A stretch of DNA of 64,000 nucleotides from Ustilaginoidea virens (taxonomy: Eukaryota > Ascomycota > Sordariomycetes > Hypocreales > Clavicipitaceae). The notes beneath the pieces were generated by a model. It was given only the letters and a program-made list of their open reading frames with translations. It was not told the DNA's origin and made no database searches. Of this stretch, positions 45,635-53,921 are shown piece after piece (position 1 is the stretch's first letter; every line of letters starts with the position of its first letter). The position numbers and the translations under genes were made by a program. Location of the stretch: assembly GCF_000687475.1 (NCBI RefSeq), contig NC_057319.1, positions 124,001-188,000 of the forward strand, given 5' to 3'.

Positions 45635-46126
45635 ATGCGGTACACTATCGTCTTGATGCTGACCTCGCTGGTCGCCGCTGACCAGCTTGTCACCCGCGCC
45701 TGCAGGGAGCTGGGCAATTCATGCTCTTCAGACGCGGATTGCTGTGTGAATGGCTTTCGCAACGTTGGCTGCAGGTCCAAGGTATGCGTCTGGACGGGCC
45801 AGACCTGCAGGCAGGGGGGCGCTCCGTGCGTTCTCGGGGCGGAGAACAGCATGAGTACATACAATGCCTGGGGGGCTTGTTGCAAGCCCTACACCTGCAC
45901 CCACACGAACGATGGCAACCATTGCACATACAAACCTCCGGTCCAGCAAATCCCCGCTCCGCAGAACCCCCGGGTCCCCCCTGTGGGGCTTAGCCGCGGC
46001 CGGTTTCGTTGGTTCAGAAAAGTCTCCCGTGACCTGGCCTCGCTTCCGGAAGCTGATATCGCGCCGCGCTCGGATGATGAAGAAGACGAAGGGGCGGGAT
46101 ACGGCGATTACACCGGCGCTCTGTAG
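45635..46126 (+). CDS. Cysteine-rich secreted protein, cluster gene 1 (double-knot)
   Basis: A 163-residue single-exon protein. MRYTIVLMLTSLVAADQ is the signal peptide. DQLVTR precedes the first cysteine and looks like a short pro-segment ending at a basic site. The module has 12 cysteines in two halves: C-x6-C-x5-CC-x8-C-x4-C, then C-x6-C-x15-CC-x4-C-x8-C. Each half has the inhibitor-cystine-knot order. A Pro/Gln/Arg linker follows, then the conserved family tail RDLASLPEADIAPRSDDEED and GAGYGDYTG. The ATG gives the only start with a signal peptide and the TATA-like block lies about 160 bp upstream. The role is unknown; secreted effector, antimicrobial or signalling peptide are all possible. 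It faces gene 2 tail to tail, and their 3' flanks are inverted copies. Confidence 0.8.
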   Translation: MRYTIVLMLTSLVAADQLVTRACRELGNSCSSDADCCVNGFRNVGCRSKVCVWTGQTCRQGGAPCVLGAENSMSTYNAWGACCKPYTCTHTNDGNHCTYKPPVQQIPAPQNPRVPPVGLSRGRFRWFRKVSRDLASLPEADIAPRSDDEEDEGAGYGDYTGAL

Positions 46127-47019
46127 TGGCGAGGTATTGCGGGGGATATCAAAGGATACGGCTGTTGGGTGTTGAGATGCGCTGTTTAATGCGCTGTAAT
46201 GCTTGGTTTGATGCTCTGTCTGATGCTCTGTCTGATGCTCGGTTTGATGCTCTGTTTGATTCTTTGTTTGATATTCTGTTTGCGCGGTCTTTGTTGCCTT
46301 TGTTGCCCCGTTCAACCAGCCGAGCGTTTTGCTGGCCCGCTCTGCTAGACAATGTAGCAGGCTCATGTGTTTGGGCATTCGTACTTGGATAGATATCACC
46401 GCGCTTTCGAGCCTAGATAGGTATAATCATTCGACTTCCTTCTCTAGCATTCGTTGTGCTGCTGCGTTTCACAGAGTGCAGGCCGCACGAGTGCGAAGCC
46501 GCGCGGCTGTTGGCACCGGCCTCCGGCACCGGCCTCCGGCATCAACACCGGGCAAGATTATCAATAACGTGATCATGCATGTCATCATATTGCCGTCACG
46601 CCGCCCCAGCCCACTGCAGCTGCTGCCGCCACGGTTGGCTGCCAACAGGTCGCCACGTATTGCATGAGGTTGTACCGAACTCTTCTATGCTAATACTGCT
46701 GACCGCTGAGGTTTGCTATAGCCCCTGGTACCAACAGTAGTGAATCCCGACACCAGCAGTCGCGCAGCTTCGTGCGGCTTACCACTCTGTGAAATGCAGC
46801 AGCACAGTTAAGGCAGTGAAGCCGCTCGAATGGAGCGTTAAGTAGCGTGTTGAATGGAGTACTAAAATCAAGCCCTGTTGTATGAACAGCGTATCCAAGC
46901 ACCTGATAATTATATCCCACAATCTCTCTTGCGATTCTTTAAGAGCCTACTATACAGTGCTAGTATGATCATAATATGCTATACTTTATTCTTCCTCTTT
47001 TTCTGGACGCGAGGCCAGG
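46127..47019. other. Convergent 3' flanks with inverted repeat and TGATGCTCTG repeats
   Basis: A T-rich tandem of GATGCTCTGTCT-like units follows gene 1 (46190-46280). The segment 46450-46525 (TGCTGCGTTTCACAGAGTG, then GGCCGCACGAG) recurs inverted at about 46740-46815, on the gene 2 side. Tandem GGCACCGGCCTCC units at 46514-46545. The gene 2 end also contains the family tail codons out of frame at about 46995-47025. Confidence 0.6.
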
Positions 47020-47589
47020 TCACGGGCGTCTCATGGTTCTCAACACAGCAGTTCCGAGCCTAGAAGTTCCGAGCCTAGAATTTCTGAGCCTAGAAGTTCC
47101 GGACCCAGAAGTTCCGAACACAGAAGTTCTTAATCTATTCCACCGGGAAGGATCCTGCTGCTGCTGCTGATTGCTCTGCTGCTGCTGATTGCTCTGCTGC
47201 TGCTGATTGCTCTGCTGCTGCTGACTGCTCTGCTGCTGCTGACTGCTCTGCTGCTGCTGATAGCTCTGCTGCTGCGGATTTCTCTGAGCGGTTCTGGGCA
47301 CGCATACTCGATTCACTTCGTCGCAGCGATAATGGAAAGGCTCGCAGCAAGCCCCGAGGGCCATAGCTGTCATATGGTCTACCTGGGGCAGGCACATGGT
47401 ACCCGGCGCGCTGCAAGACCCAATCCCTCGACAAATATTCCCCTGGCACGTGACAGCGCCCTTCAAGTCAGGATATTGACAGCACTGCTCTGTCGAAGTG
47501 CACAACCAGCCCATCTCCCTGCAGGCGCGGGCTATAGGCTGGTTAGCGGTGACCAGCGAGGTCAGCATCAAGACGACAGTGCACCGCAT
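47020..47589 (-). CDS. Cysteine-rich secreted protein, cluster gene 2 (double-knot, altered tail)
   Basis: A 189-residue single-exon protein on the opposite strand to its relatives. MRCTVVLMLTSLVTANQ is the signal peptide and NQPIAR precedes the first cysteine. Twelve cysteines: C-x6-C-x5-CC-x10-C-x4-C, then C-x6-C-x14-CC-x6-C-x6-C. A Gln/Ser-rich linker of about 45 residues (units SNQQQQ) comes from a CTGCTGCTGATTGCT-type DNA repeat at 47155-47275. The last 30 residues derive from about six 15-bp units (GAACTTCTAGGCTCG-type, 47055-47130) and lack the family's acidic tail. The sequence coding RDLASRP is still present at the stop codon but in another frame, so this is a frameshifted C-terminus. 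The cysteine module itself looks intact. Confidence 0.75.
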   Translation of the reverse strand: MRCTVVLMLTSLVTANQPIARACREMGWLCTSTEQCCQYPDLKGAVTCQGNICRGIGSCSAPGTMCLPQVDHMTAMALGACCEPFHYRCDEVNRVCVPRTAQRNPQQQSYQQQQSSQQQQSSQQQQSNQQQQSNQQQQSNQQQQQDPSRWNRLRTSVFGTSGSGTSRLRNSRLGTSRLGTAVLRTMRRP

Positions 47590-47730
47590 GCTGAGCTGGG
47601 GCGGCTGTTCTTTCGTATGCTTGCTAGAGGGAGCTTTCGCTGCTAGAGGGGAGGGGGTCTGGGGGAGGGTAGTCCGTGTCCACGGCGAGAAGCGGCGTCT
47701 ACTTGGCGGTCGGCTTGTCTGGTGAGTCGA

Positions 47731-47784
47731 GGGCTGTGGCTTGTCTTGGCAAGACCGGGAACCTAGGACCCCTATTTGTAGTTG
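47731..47784 (-). promoter_or_regulatory. Core-promoter-like block U2 of cluster gene 2
   Basis: Read on the minus strand it contains AAATAGGGGTCCTAGGTTCC, CGGTCTTGCCAAGACAAGCC and CAGCCCTCGACT, matching U2 of the plus-strand genes. It lies about 150-195 bp before the ATG. Confidence 0.6.
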
Positions 47785-47872
47785 CTATTTGCGGCGCAGT
47801 ACTGTGGCATACGTATCCGCAGGCCAGGCTCCAAGAGTACGCAAACACGTAGACCTCAAAATGTCAAAGCCT

Positions 47873-48245
47873 TAAGGCCCAGATCCAAGCCAGTGCGCCT
47901 GGCGCACTGAGCGACAAAGATCATGGCGCCTTGCCAGAATTAGTAAGAATCTGCAACACAGTTTCATAGAAGCATCCCTCCCACAACACCACAACCTTAT
48001 TTACGATATATCGCGCTAGCAGGGGCCGGTTATATGCCCTGGAAAAGGAATAGTTGCTAAGAAAATGCGCTAATTCAGCGCATAACAGCAGTAAGTCCGT
48101 ATGCCAAATTATTTGGCGTACTGGCGTATAGGCTGGCGTTTAGACTCGATAACACAAGTTCTTATCCCTACTTGATTTATAAGTCCTTTTGTATCGAGAA
48201 GCGTGCGCCAGTGCGCCAGGCGCACTTAGTTGGATCCGGGCCTAA
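47873..48245. mobile_element. MITE-like element with terminal inverted repeats (PIF/Harbinger-type features)
   Basis: The element spans 47876-48242 (367 bp) and is flanked by TAA on both sides (47873-47875 and 48243-48245), a possible 3-bp target duplication. The left end reads GGCCCAGATCCAAGCCAGTG and the right end, reversed, GGCCCGGATCCAACTAAGTG; both continue GCGCCTGGCGCACT. The inverted repeats are about 35-38 bp and contain the palindrome AGTGCGCC-T-GGCGCACT. There is no transposase. It lies between divergent cluster gene 2 and decayed copy C. Confidence 0.75.
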
Positions 48246-48990
48246 GTCCAGGATCCATTTTCTATGCAGCTCAAGGCTCTCTCGCGCCTCCTAGACAGTT
48301 GATGCCTTTATAACAAACTAGATAATGCTGTCTTGGTGCTGCTAGGGAATAAAGAGCTATATTGCAGCTTATCATAATACATGGCAAGACCACCTCGGGG
48401 TCTCTAACAAGTCTTTCCAGGTCCACTTTGATAGTAATAACAGGCCCTTCTATCGCTGCGCTACGAACATAGGAGCAGGGAATCGGGGATGTGGACAGAT
48501 GGATCAGTTGCCCCTGACTGTCCTTCCCCCTTGTAAAAGAATTACTTTGAAATAGGGCCCCTGGGGTCGGGGTCCCCGGTCTAAGCAGCCCAGAGCTAGG
48601 TCAAGCCACAACCCCTCGACCTCGCAGCAGACAAGCCGACCGCCCATTAGGTAGACAGCTGCTTCCCGACGAGGAGGCGGACCATCCGGACCATCTTCCC
48701 CGAGGCCCCTCTGGAGCACAGAAAGCTTCCCTCCGGGATAGTAATCTCCTTCCCCTTGGGCCGTCGTGCTGCGATCCCCGCGAGAAACTTGCGCAACCCA
48801 GACACCAATCCGTGCCTGGCGCAGACAACGCTCGGCAGCCCCGCTTTCCGGGCTTCCGCTTTCTCGGATGGGAAACCGCAACACGTGACCCGGCCTCGCT
48901 TCCTGAAGTTGACAGTGCGGCGCGCTCGGATGGATGACGAAGACGAATGTGCGGGGATACGGCGATTACGCTGGCTGGCGCTCTGTCGCG
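48246..48990 (+). pseudogene. Decayed cluster copy C
   Basis: The upstream part (48400-48490) resembles the leader region of cluster gene 57342 (AAGTCTTTCCAGGTC, then CAGGGAATCGGGGATG). Block U2 is clear at 48549-48622 (AATAGGGCCCCTGGGGTC, CGGTCTAAGCAGCCC, AGGTCAAGCCAC). No start codon with a signal peptide and no cysteine module follow. The family tail is recognisable at 48873-48985: codons for RDPASLPEVDSAARSD, then a shift of frame before GDTAITLAGAL-like sequence. The copy thus kept promoter and tail but lost the module. Confidence 0.7.
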
Positions 48991-49235
48991 GGGGCCCACC
49001 GAGGTTGTGTTGAAGAGGATCATCATCATCTTCCTTTTCTGGAGTTTTATCATGCTGCGGCGATTTGGAAAGGGGCAAGCTACGTGACGCTACGTGGCGT
49101 GGCGGCTCATGATGGGGAAAAAACAGTGTCATTCGGCATATCCGCTGTTGGGAAGCCTTACGTGAGAACATTGGCCTATTGGCAGTCTGGACGCTACATG
49201 CATGTGACTGTAGGCGGCGGCGGCGGCGGCTGTAA

Positions 49236-49650
49236 GCAGTGGTGTGGTTCATAATGGTCCTGCTTTGGCGCCGCGCGGTGCTCGGCCGGCGGTCCAGACT
49301 CCAGGGCCCAGTCTCGGAGTCCCGGTATTCTGGCTCAGCCGCCGAATTCGTGCTAGAGGGCCCCATCCTGAAACCAGGTCAAATGGCTTGCATCAAATGC
49401 GACGAGCCTCAACGAGCTGCGCCGTGCTGCTGGGATGAGGCTACGTTGCATCTTGATCTCGTACATGGGCCGGCAAGACGTCTCCGGGCATCAGGACACG
49501 CGTTGCCTTCATCACCCGCCCATCCCCTATTGGTAGCCTTCGCCGCCGTCATTACTATCCACGCTTACCTTGTTTTCTTTGGGAGCAAAACGCATAAAAA
49601 GCCCTAGGCTCCCGGGCCAGGAGCCCAGGGCCAAGGTACAACGGGCAAGC
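49236..49650 (+). promoter_or_regulatory. Shared upstream region of cluster gene 3 (U1 and U2)
   Basis: U1 at about 49292-49332 (GTCCAGACTCCAGGGCCC, AGTCTCGGAGTCCCGGTATT). U2 at about 49589-49650 (CATAAAAAGCCCTAGGCTCC, CGGGCCAGGAGCCCAGGGCC). The distance from the TATA-like ATAAAA to the ATG is about 140 bp. Confidence 0.65.
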
Positions 49651-49735
49651 TTGGAATATTTGGCGATCAAGTAGACGGCAACCCGTGCATCTTCCCCGGC
49701 GACGGACAAAGGAACAGCCTCCCCCCCAAGTCAAC

Positions 49736-50518
49736 ATGCAGTTCACCACCAACGTCTTGCTGCTGGCCTCGCTGGTCGCCGCTGACCAGCTTGTCACCCG
49801 CGGCTGCGTGCAGACCGGCGGGTATTGCACCATGGCTCAACAGTGCTGCGGTATCGCAGGTTATTATGTTAGCTGCGCGTCCTCGTTATGCATGGCCACC
49901 ATTCAGCAGGGCACCGCCCAGCAGCTCTCGGAGACGGACCGGAAGTACATCGAGTGGATGCTGAAGTACCCCCCTGGGGGGCAGCAATCCGCGCAGCAGC
50001 AGCAGCAGCAGCAGCAGCAGCCATCTACGCAGCAGCAGCAGCAGCAGCAGCCATCTACGCAGCAGCAGCAGCAGCAGCAGCGCCAGCAGCAGTACGCCGC
50101 GCAGCAGCAGCAGCAGCAGCGCCAGCAGCCATCTACGCAGCAGCAGCAGCAGCAACAGCAGTACGCCGCGCAGCAGCGCCAGCGCCTGCTGCAGCAGCAA
50201 CAGCAGCAACAGCAGCAACAGCAGCAACAGCAGCAACAGCAGCAACAGCAGCAACAGCAGCAGCAATACGTCGCGCAGCAGCAACAAGCCGCGAAGCAGC
50301 AACAGCAGTACGCCGCGCAGCAGTCCGCGCAGAAAAAATCCAACCTGCGGAAGCCCGGGCAGCAGCTGCGGACTAAGAATCGTGTTACCTTTGGTCCGAA
50401 TCGCGTAAAGTATTTTAGCAAGCGGGTCTTGCGCGCGAAAGTTGATGTTGCGGCGCGCTCGGATGAAGAGCAGGGTGCGGGATACGACGATTCCACTGGC
50501 ACAGGATACGGCTATTAG
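49736..50518 (+). CDS. Cysteine-rich secreted protein, cluster gene 3 (single knot plus poly-Gln)
   Basis: A 260-residue single-exon protein. MQFTTNVLLLASLVAADQ is the signal peptide and DQLVTR precedes the first cysteine, as in gene 1. Only the first half-module is present: C-x6-C-x5-CC-x8-C-x4-C (six cysteines). It is followed by a spacer and by about 125 residues dominated by Gln from CAG/CAA repeats at about 49990-50330, broken by PST, YAAQ and R units. The tail reads KVDVAARSDEEQGAGYDD and GYGY, the family acidic tail. The chosen ATG starts the signal peptide. The Gln tract mixes CAG and CAA, which suggests some age despite the repeat. Function unknown; length of the tract is likely to vary between strains. 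Confidence 0.75.
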   Translation: MQFTTNVLLLASLVAADQLVTRGCVQTGGYCTMAQQCCGIAGYYVSCASSLCMATIQQGTAQQLSETDRKYIEWMLKYPPGGQQSAQQQQQQQQQPSTQQQQQQQPSTQQQQQQQRQQQYAAQQQQQQRQQPSTQQQQQQQQYAAQQRQRLLQQQQQQQQQQQQQQQQQQQQQQQQQYVAQQQQAAKQQQQYAAQQSAQKKSNLRKPGQQLRTKNRVTFGPNRVKYFSKRVLRAKVDVAARSDEEQGAGYDDSTGTGYGY

Positions 50519-50692
50519 GTGTTGAGATCTGTTTTATATTCTGTTTGGTGTTCTGCTTGGTGTTCTGTTTGATATCCTGATTGATATTCTGATTGATATT
50601 CTGATTAATATTCTGATTGATATTCTGTACGATATTCTGTTTGATATTCTGATGATTCTGATGAATATTCTGGTGAATATTTCTGCGCATAC
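50519..50692. repeat. TTGATATTCTGA tandem repeat after cluster gene 3
   Basis: About twelve imperfect 12-bp units (GTTTGATATTCT, GATTGATATTCT) directly follow the stop codon. Related TGATGCTCTGTC units follow gene 1, so this is an expanded version of a shared 3' flank. Confidence 0.75.
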
Positions 50693-50749
50693 CTGCTAGT
50701 ACTGCCTACTGTGCTATTTACTACCTATCATACGTATCATTTTCCTGCC

Positions 50750-51110
50750 ATGTCTCAACACAGTTTCCAGGTGCACACCTCTGGGGTTTATGTGCCGTGC
50801 CGAGACGGAGGTTCCCCAGGGGCAGTGCTGCGATTCTACATACCATCAACGCAACTATGTACTGCAACCTGGCGACCTACAGATGCCAACGGAAACCAAC
50901 CAGCCCTCGGCAGCGGCAGCGGCAGCGGCACCGTCTGGTGCTTCCTGGGATCCCGAGTTGGTGCATGTGTACGGACGTGACCTAGCCACGCGCCCGGAAG
51001 TTGGTGTCGCGGCGCGCTCGGATAAGAAAAGAAGGAGAAGGTGCGCGATATCGACGATTACGCCGGCACTCTGCAGCAAGCCGCCGAGGTATTTGCAGGA
51101 GATGTCGTAG
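50750..51110 (+). pseudogene. Decayed cluster copy E (second half-knot and tail, frameshifted)
   Basis: The fragment has no signal peptide and no U1/U2 block. CAGTGCTGCGATTCTACATA encodes QCCDST, as in the second half-knot of other members. The following cysteine-containing part (YCNLATYRC) is in another frame, then an Ala stretch from a GGCAGC repeat, then RDLATRPEVGVAARSDKK in the first frame, and the GAGY part is again shifted. It is therefore broken in at least two places. Confidence 0.7.
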
Positions 51111-51369
51111 GATATTGTATATGGCCACCAGGTGCCGTGACGCGCTGTTTGCTCGCTCGCTCTGCAAGTCACGCCGTAGCCTCACGTATCGCTTATTAAT
51201 ATTTAGATGGACATTGCCGCTCTTTCTAGCTTGGATAGATGAGATTGTCATCTTGCTTTTTTACTTGGTGCCTGCCCTCTGCGCTGCCTACTGCCGACTG
51301 CCTACCTGCAAGCATCGTTTGCTGCAATGTGTGAAGAAAGGTTCCGACGGCATGTAGGTATGTATGTAG

Positions 51370-51822
51370 GCTACGACCCGGCGTGGCGCTGCTGAAACGG
51401 CACATCGCTCTTGCATACGTTTCCATGGCCTTACGATTTTAGCGTGGTGCACCCGTACTCTGGCGCCGGGGGGTGCTTCAGCTGGTCCAGACTTCGGAGC
51501 CCGGAGCCCAGACCCGGAAACGCCGTGTTCTGGCCCCTATCGCCAAATGCGTGCAACAGAGCGTCCTCAAACGGTCAATGGCTCGCGATAACCATGGACG
51601 AGGCTACGTTGCAGCTTGCAACGTGCGAGGCCGGCAAGGCGTCTCTGGGCGTTCGGTATACAATATATATGTGCCGCTGCTTACCATCTCCCATCCTCTC
51701 TTACTAGTACACGCCGGTATGTTATTTCTCGTCCTCACGACATTGTCTTTTTGCAAAACAACTGCAAATCGGCCCTAGGCTCCCGGAGCATAGCGGCCAA
51801 GAGCCAGGTCAAGCTCTACCTA
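51370..51822 (+). promoter_or_regulatory. Shared upstream region of cluster gene 4 (U1 and U2)
   Basis: The distal part (GGCGTGGCGCTGCTGAAACG, CGCTCTTGCATACGTTTCC) matches that before gene 5. U1 at about 51485-51532 (GTCCAGACTTCGGAGCCC, CCGTGTTCTGG). U2 at about 51765-51822 (CGGCCCTAGGCTCCCGGAGC, GCCAAGAGCCAGGTCAAGC). Confidence 0.65.
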
Positions 51823-51992
51823 CAACCTGTCAACGCGCCTTTACTTCGTATACGTACATATATACATATATTACGCCCGTAAATATAAACCATCCCGCAA
51901 TAAAAAACGTGAGCCTTCTTCCCTCCCCCTCCCCCCCTCCTCTAGCAAAGCTCCCCTGGCGACGGAAGAAATAACTCCCCGTCCCGTTCAGT

Positions 51993-52781
51993 ATGCGGTG
52001 CAATCTCGTCGTCTTAACGCTGGCCTCGCTGGCCTCGCTGGCCACCGCTAGGGATTGCGGGACGGTGGACACTTGGTGCATGCCCCGGGCGGTAAATAAC
52101 GAAGCGGCTTGTTGCCCGCCCTTACAGTGCGTTGCAGGGGGCAACGGCTACTATTGCCGAGCCCCGACGCCACTTCACCGGGCAAACGCTCTGCCGCGTC
52201 CCCCTGACGGGCCTACTCCCCTTCACCGGGTAAACGCTCTGCGCCAGCAGATCTCCCCTCAGCTGCGCCCTGCTCAGCAGCAAAACGCTCTGCCGCGTCC
52301 CGCTCCCAGGCGGCGCCCCCTTCAGGGGTATAGTCCGGCGTTATCCCCTATACCAGAGAGACGTGTTACCTTTGGTGATGTGGTAACTCACAAGTTCAGC
52401 CGTGACCTGGCTCCGCGCGGGAAAATTGATATCGCGGCGCGCTCGGAGAGAGAAGACAAAGGCGCGGGCTCTGAGCAGCTTTTCCGCCGCGAGTGCTCGC
52501 CATTGGACGCAGCATGTCAGCATGATGGGAACTGCTGCAATTCTCATCTTGGTGTCGGCTGCTTTAGCGGCCGATGCGATTGGAGGCAGGGGCCTGCTCA
52601 ATGCATACCCGTAAGGGGTGACTGCGATCCCTGGAGGAAGACAATCCTGGCGCAGTGTTGCGATACTGACCATTACTTCTGCAACACCTCCACTCGGAAG
52701 TGCGATATAAAGCCTAAGCTATCGGGGCTAAGGTATGGGCCGAGGCGGCGGCCGTTCCGCGGGGCGGCGGCCCGGCGGTAA
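51993..52781 (+). CDS. Cysteine-rich secreted protein, cluster gene 4 (half-knot plus double-knot)
   Basis: A 262-residue single-exon protein. MRCNLVVLTLASLASLATA is the signal peptide. The first module has only six cysteines (C-x6-C-x10-CC-x4-C-x8-C), the spacing of the second half in genes 1 and 6. A Pro/Arg-rich region with repeated TPLHRxNAL words follows (about 65-130). Then comes the family tail as a linker (RDLAPRGKIDIAARSERED, GAGSEQLFRR), and after the RR a full 12-cysteine module: C-x6-C-x5-CC-x7-C-x4-C, then C-x6-C-x10-CC-x6-C-x6-C. The second module and the 3' flank are near copies of the last module and flank of gene 5. It is a two-module version of the precursor type; Kex2-like cleavage at LFRR is inferred. 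Confidence 0.75.
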   Translation: MRCNLVVLTLASLASLATARDCGTVDTWCMPRAVNNEAACCPPLQCVAGGNGYYCRAPTPLHRANALPRPPDGPTPLHRVNALRQQISPQLRPAQQQNALPRPAPRRRPLQGYSPALSPIPERRVTFGDVVTHKFSRDLAPRGKIDIAARSEREDKGAGSEQLFRRECSPLDAACQHDGNCCNSHLGVGCFSGRCDWRQGPAQCIPVRGDCDPWRKTILAQCCDTDHYFCNTSTRKCDIKPKLSGLRYGPRRRPFRGAAARR

Positions 52782-53240
52782 GCGGAATCATATTAATACT
52801 AGCACTCTATATAGTATATAGTGGCGAGGTAACTGCAGGGGCTATTATAGGATGTAATTTCTTAGGCCGTAAGACACGTATTTCACGTAATAATCGACTT
52901 CTTTATATTTCCTATCCTTTTCTTTATTCTATACTTTTACCTACTATACTAAGTAGGGTCTTACTAAGTAGGGTCTGCTATACTAAGTAGGGTCTGCTAG
53001 TAAAGAGTATATAAAGCCCCTTAGCTACTACCTAATAGAGGGCAAATAAGAAAACCTTAGCTAAGGCCTATCAAGGGAAGATGTACGCATAGGTCCTACG
53101 TGGCCTCATCGCACCGCATTGTGAAGATGAATGAAATAGGAAGCGGCGGCTGCTGGTGAAGCTAGTATGGTGCGGCAGCCTGCTGTTCCTACTGCGCTGC
53201 CTACTATGTACCTCCTAGGATCATATCAATGTTTCCTGCC
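52782..53240. repeat. 3' flank of gene 4, duplicated after gene 5
   Basis: About 390 bp, highly similar to 55584-55960 (shared words: GTGGCGAGGTAACTG, AGGATGTAATTTCTTAG, AGTATATAAAGCCCCTTAGC, CACCGCATTGTGAAGATGAA). Here a TACTAAGTAGGGTCT unit is present three times (52945-53000) against once in the other copy. Confidence 0.8.
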
Positions 53241-53805
53241 ATGTGACCGTCCAACATGGGCTCCCACGGTCTGGTAGGATAACCCCGCGTGGCGTTGCTG
53301 CATACGGCGATCGCTCTTGCATTCGTTTCCATGGCGCCATGATGGGGCCGGGATGGGAAGTGTGGGGGGTTAAGGGGGTTTACCGATACTTTTGGCGCCT
53401 AGCACTGTGGCCCGGTCCAGACTCCGGAGCCCAGACTTGGGGGAAGTCGGTATTCTGTTTCATCCAGTCGACGATTCGTGGCAGAGGGCATCCCAACCTG
53501 GACGAGCTGCCTCGGTGCTGCCGCCGCGATAAAGGCCATGTGGCAACTTACAAAGGCTGGCAAGGCGTCTCCGAGTTCTTTCGAGATGAGATGGTACAGT
53601 ACTATCAGGCCCTACTACCGCTAAAGTGGCCTAGATCAAGCAGCGGGATATATATATATAGCAGCACTTATTACTGCTCGCTGCGATAAGTATTTACTAC
53701 TGTTATTAATTTATATATCTACGTGCTTCGCCCCCCGGAAGAAAATAGCCATAAAAGGGTGTCTACACAGCTAATAAGAGCCAAGTAAAGCTACATATTA
53801 CCCTC
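53241..53805 (+). promoter_or_regulatory. Shared upstream region of cluster gene 5 (U1 and U2)
   Basis: U1 at about 53415-53457 (GTCCAGACTCCGGAGCCC, AGACTTGGGGGAAGTCGGTA). U2 at about 53741-53805 (CCATAAAAGGGTGTC, AATAAGAGCCAAGTAAAGC), a TATA-like ATAAAA about 170 bp before the ATG. The more distal CGTGGCGTTGCTGCATACGG block is shared with 51375 and 56055. Confidence 0.65.
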
Positions 53806-53921
53806 GACTTGCACCTGAAAGCGTCCCGCCGCGGATGCGGACCATCCCTCTCCCACCCCCCCAAGGCACCCAACCAAGGCCCCTCTAGCAAAGCGGGAAC
53901 GAAATAGCTGCCTTGGTGAAC

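Noticed and set aside
49886..50502. Antisense poly-Leu and poly-Cys frames opposite the Gln tract
   Set aside because: They are translations of the CAG/CAA repeat in other frames.
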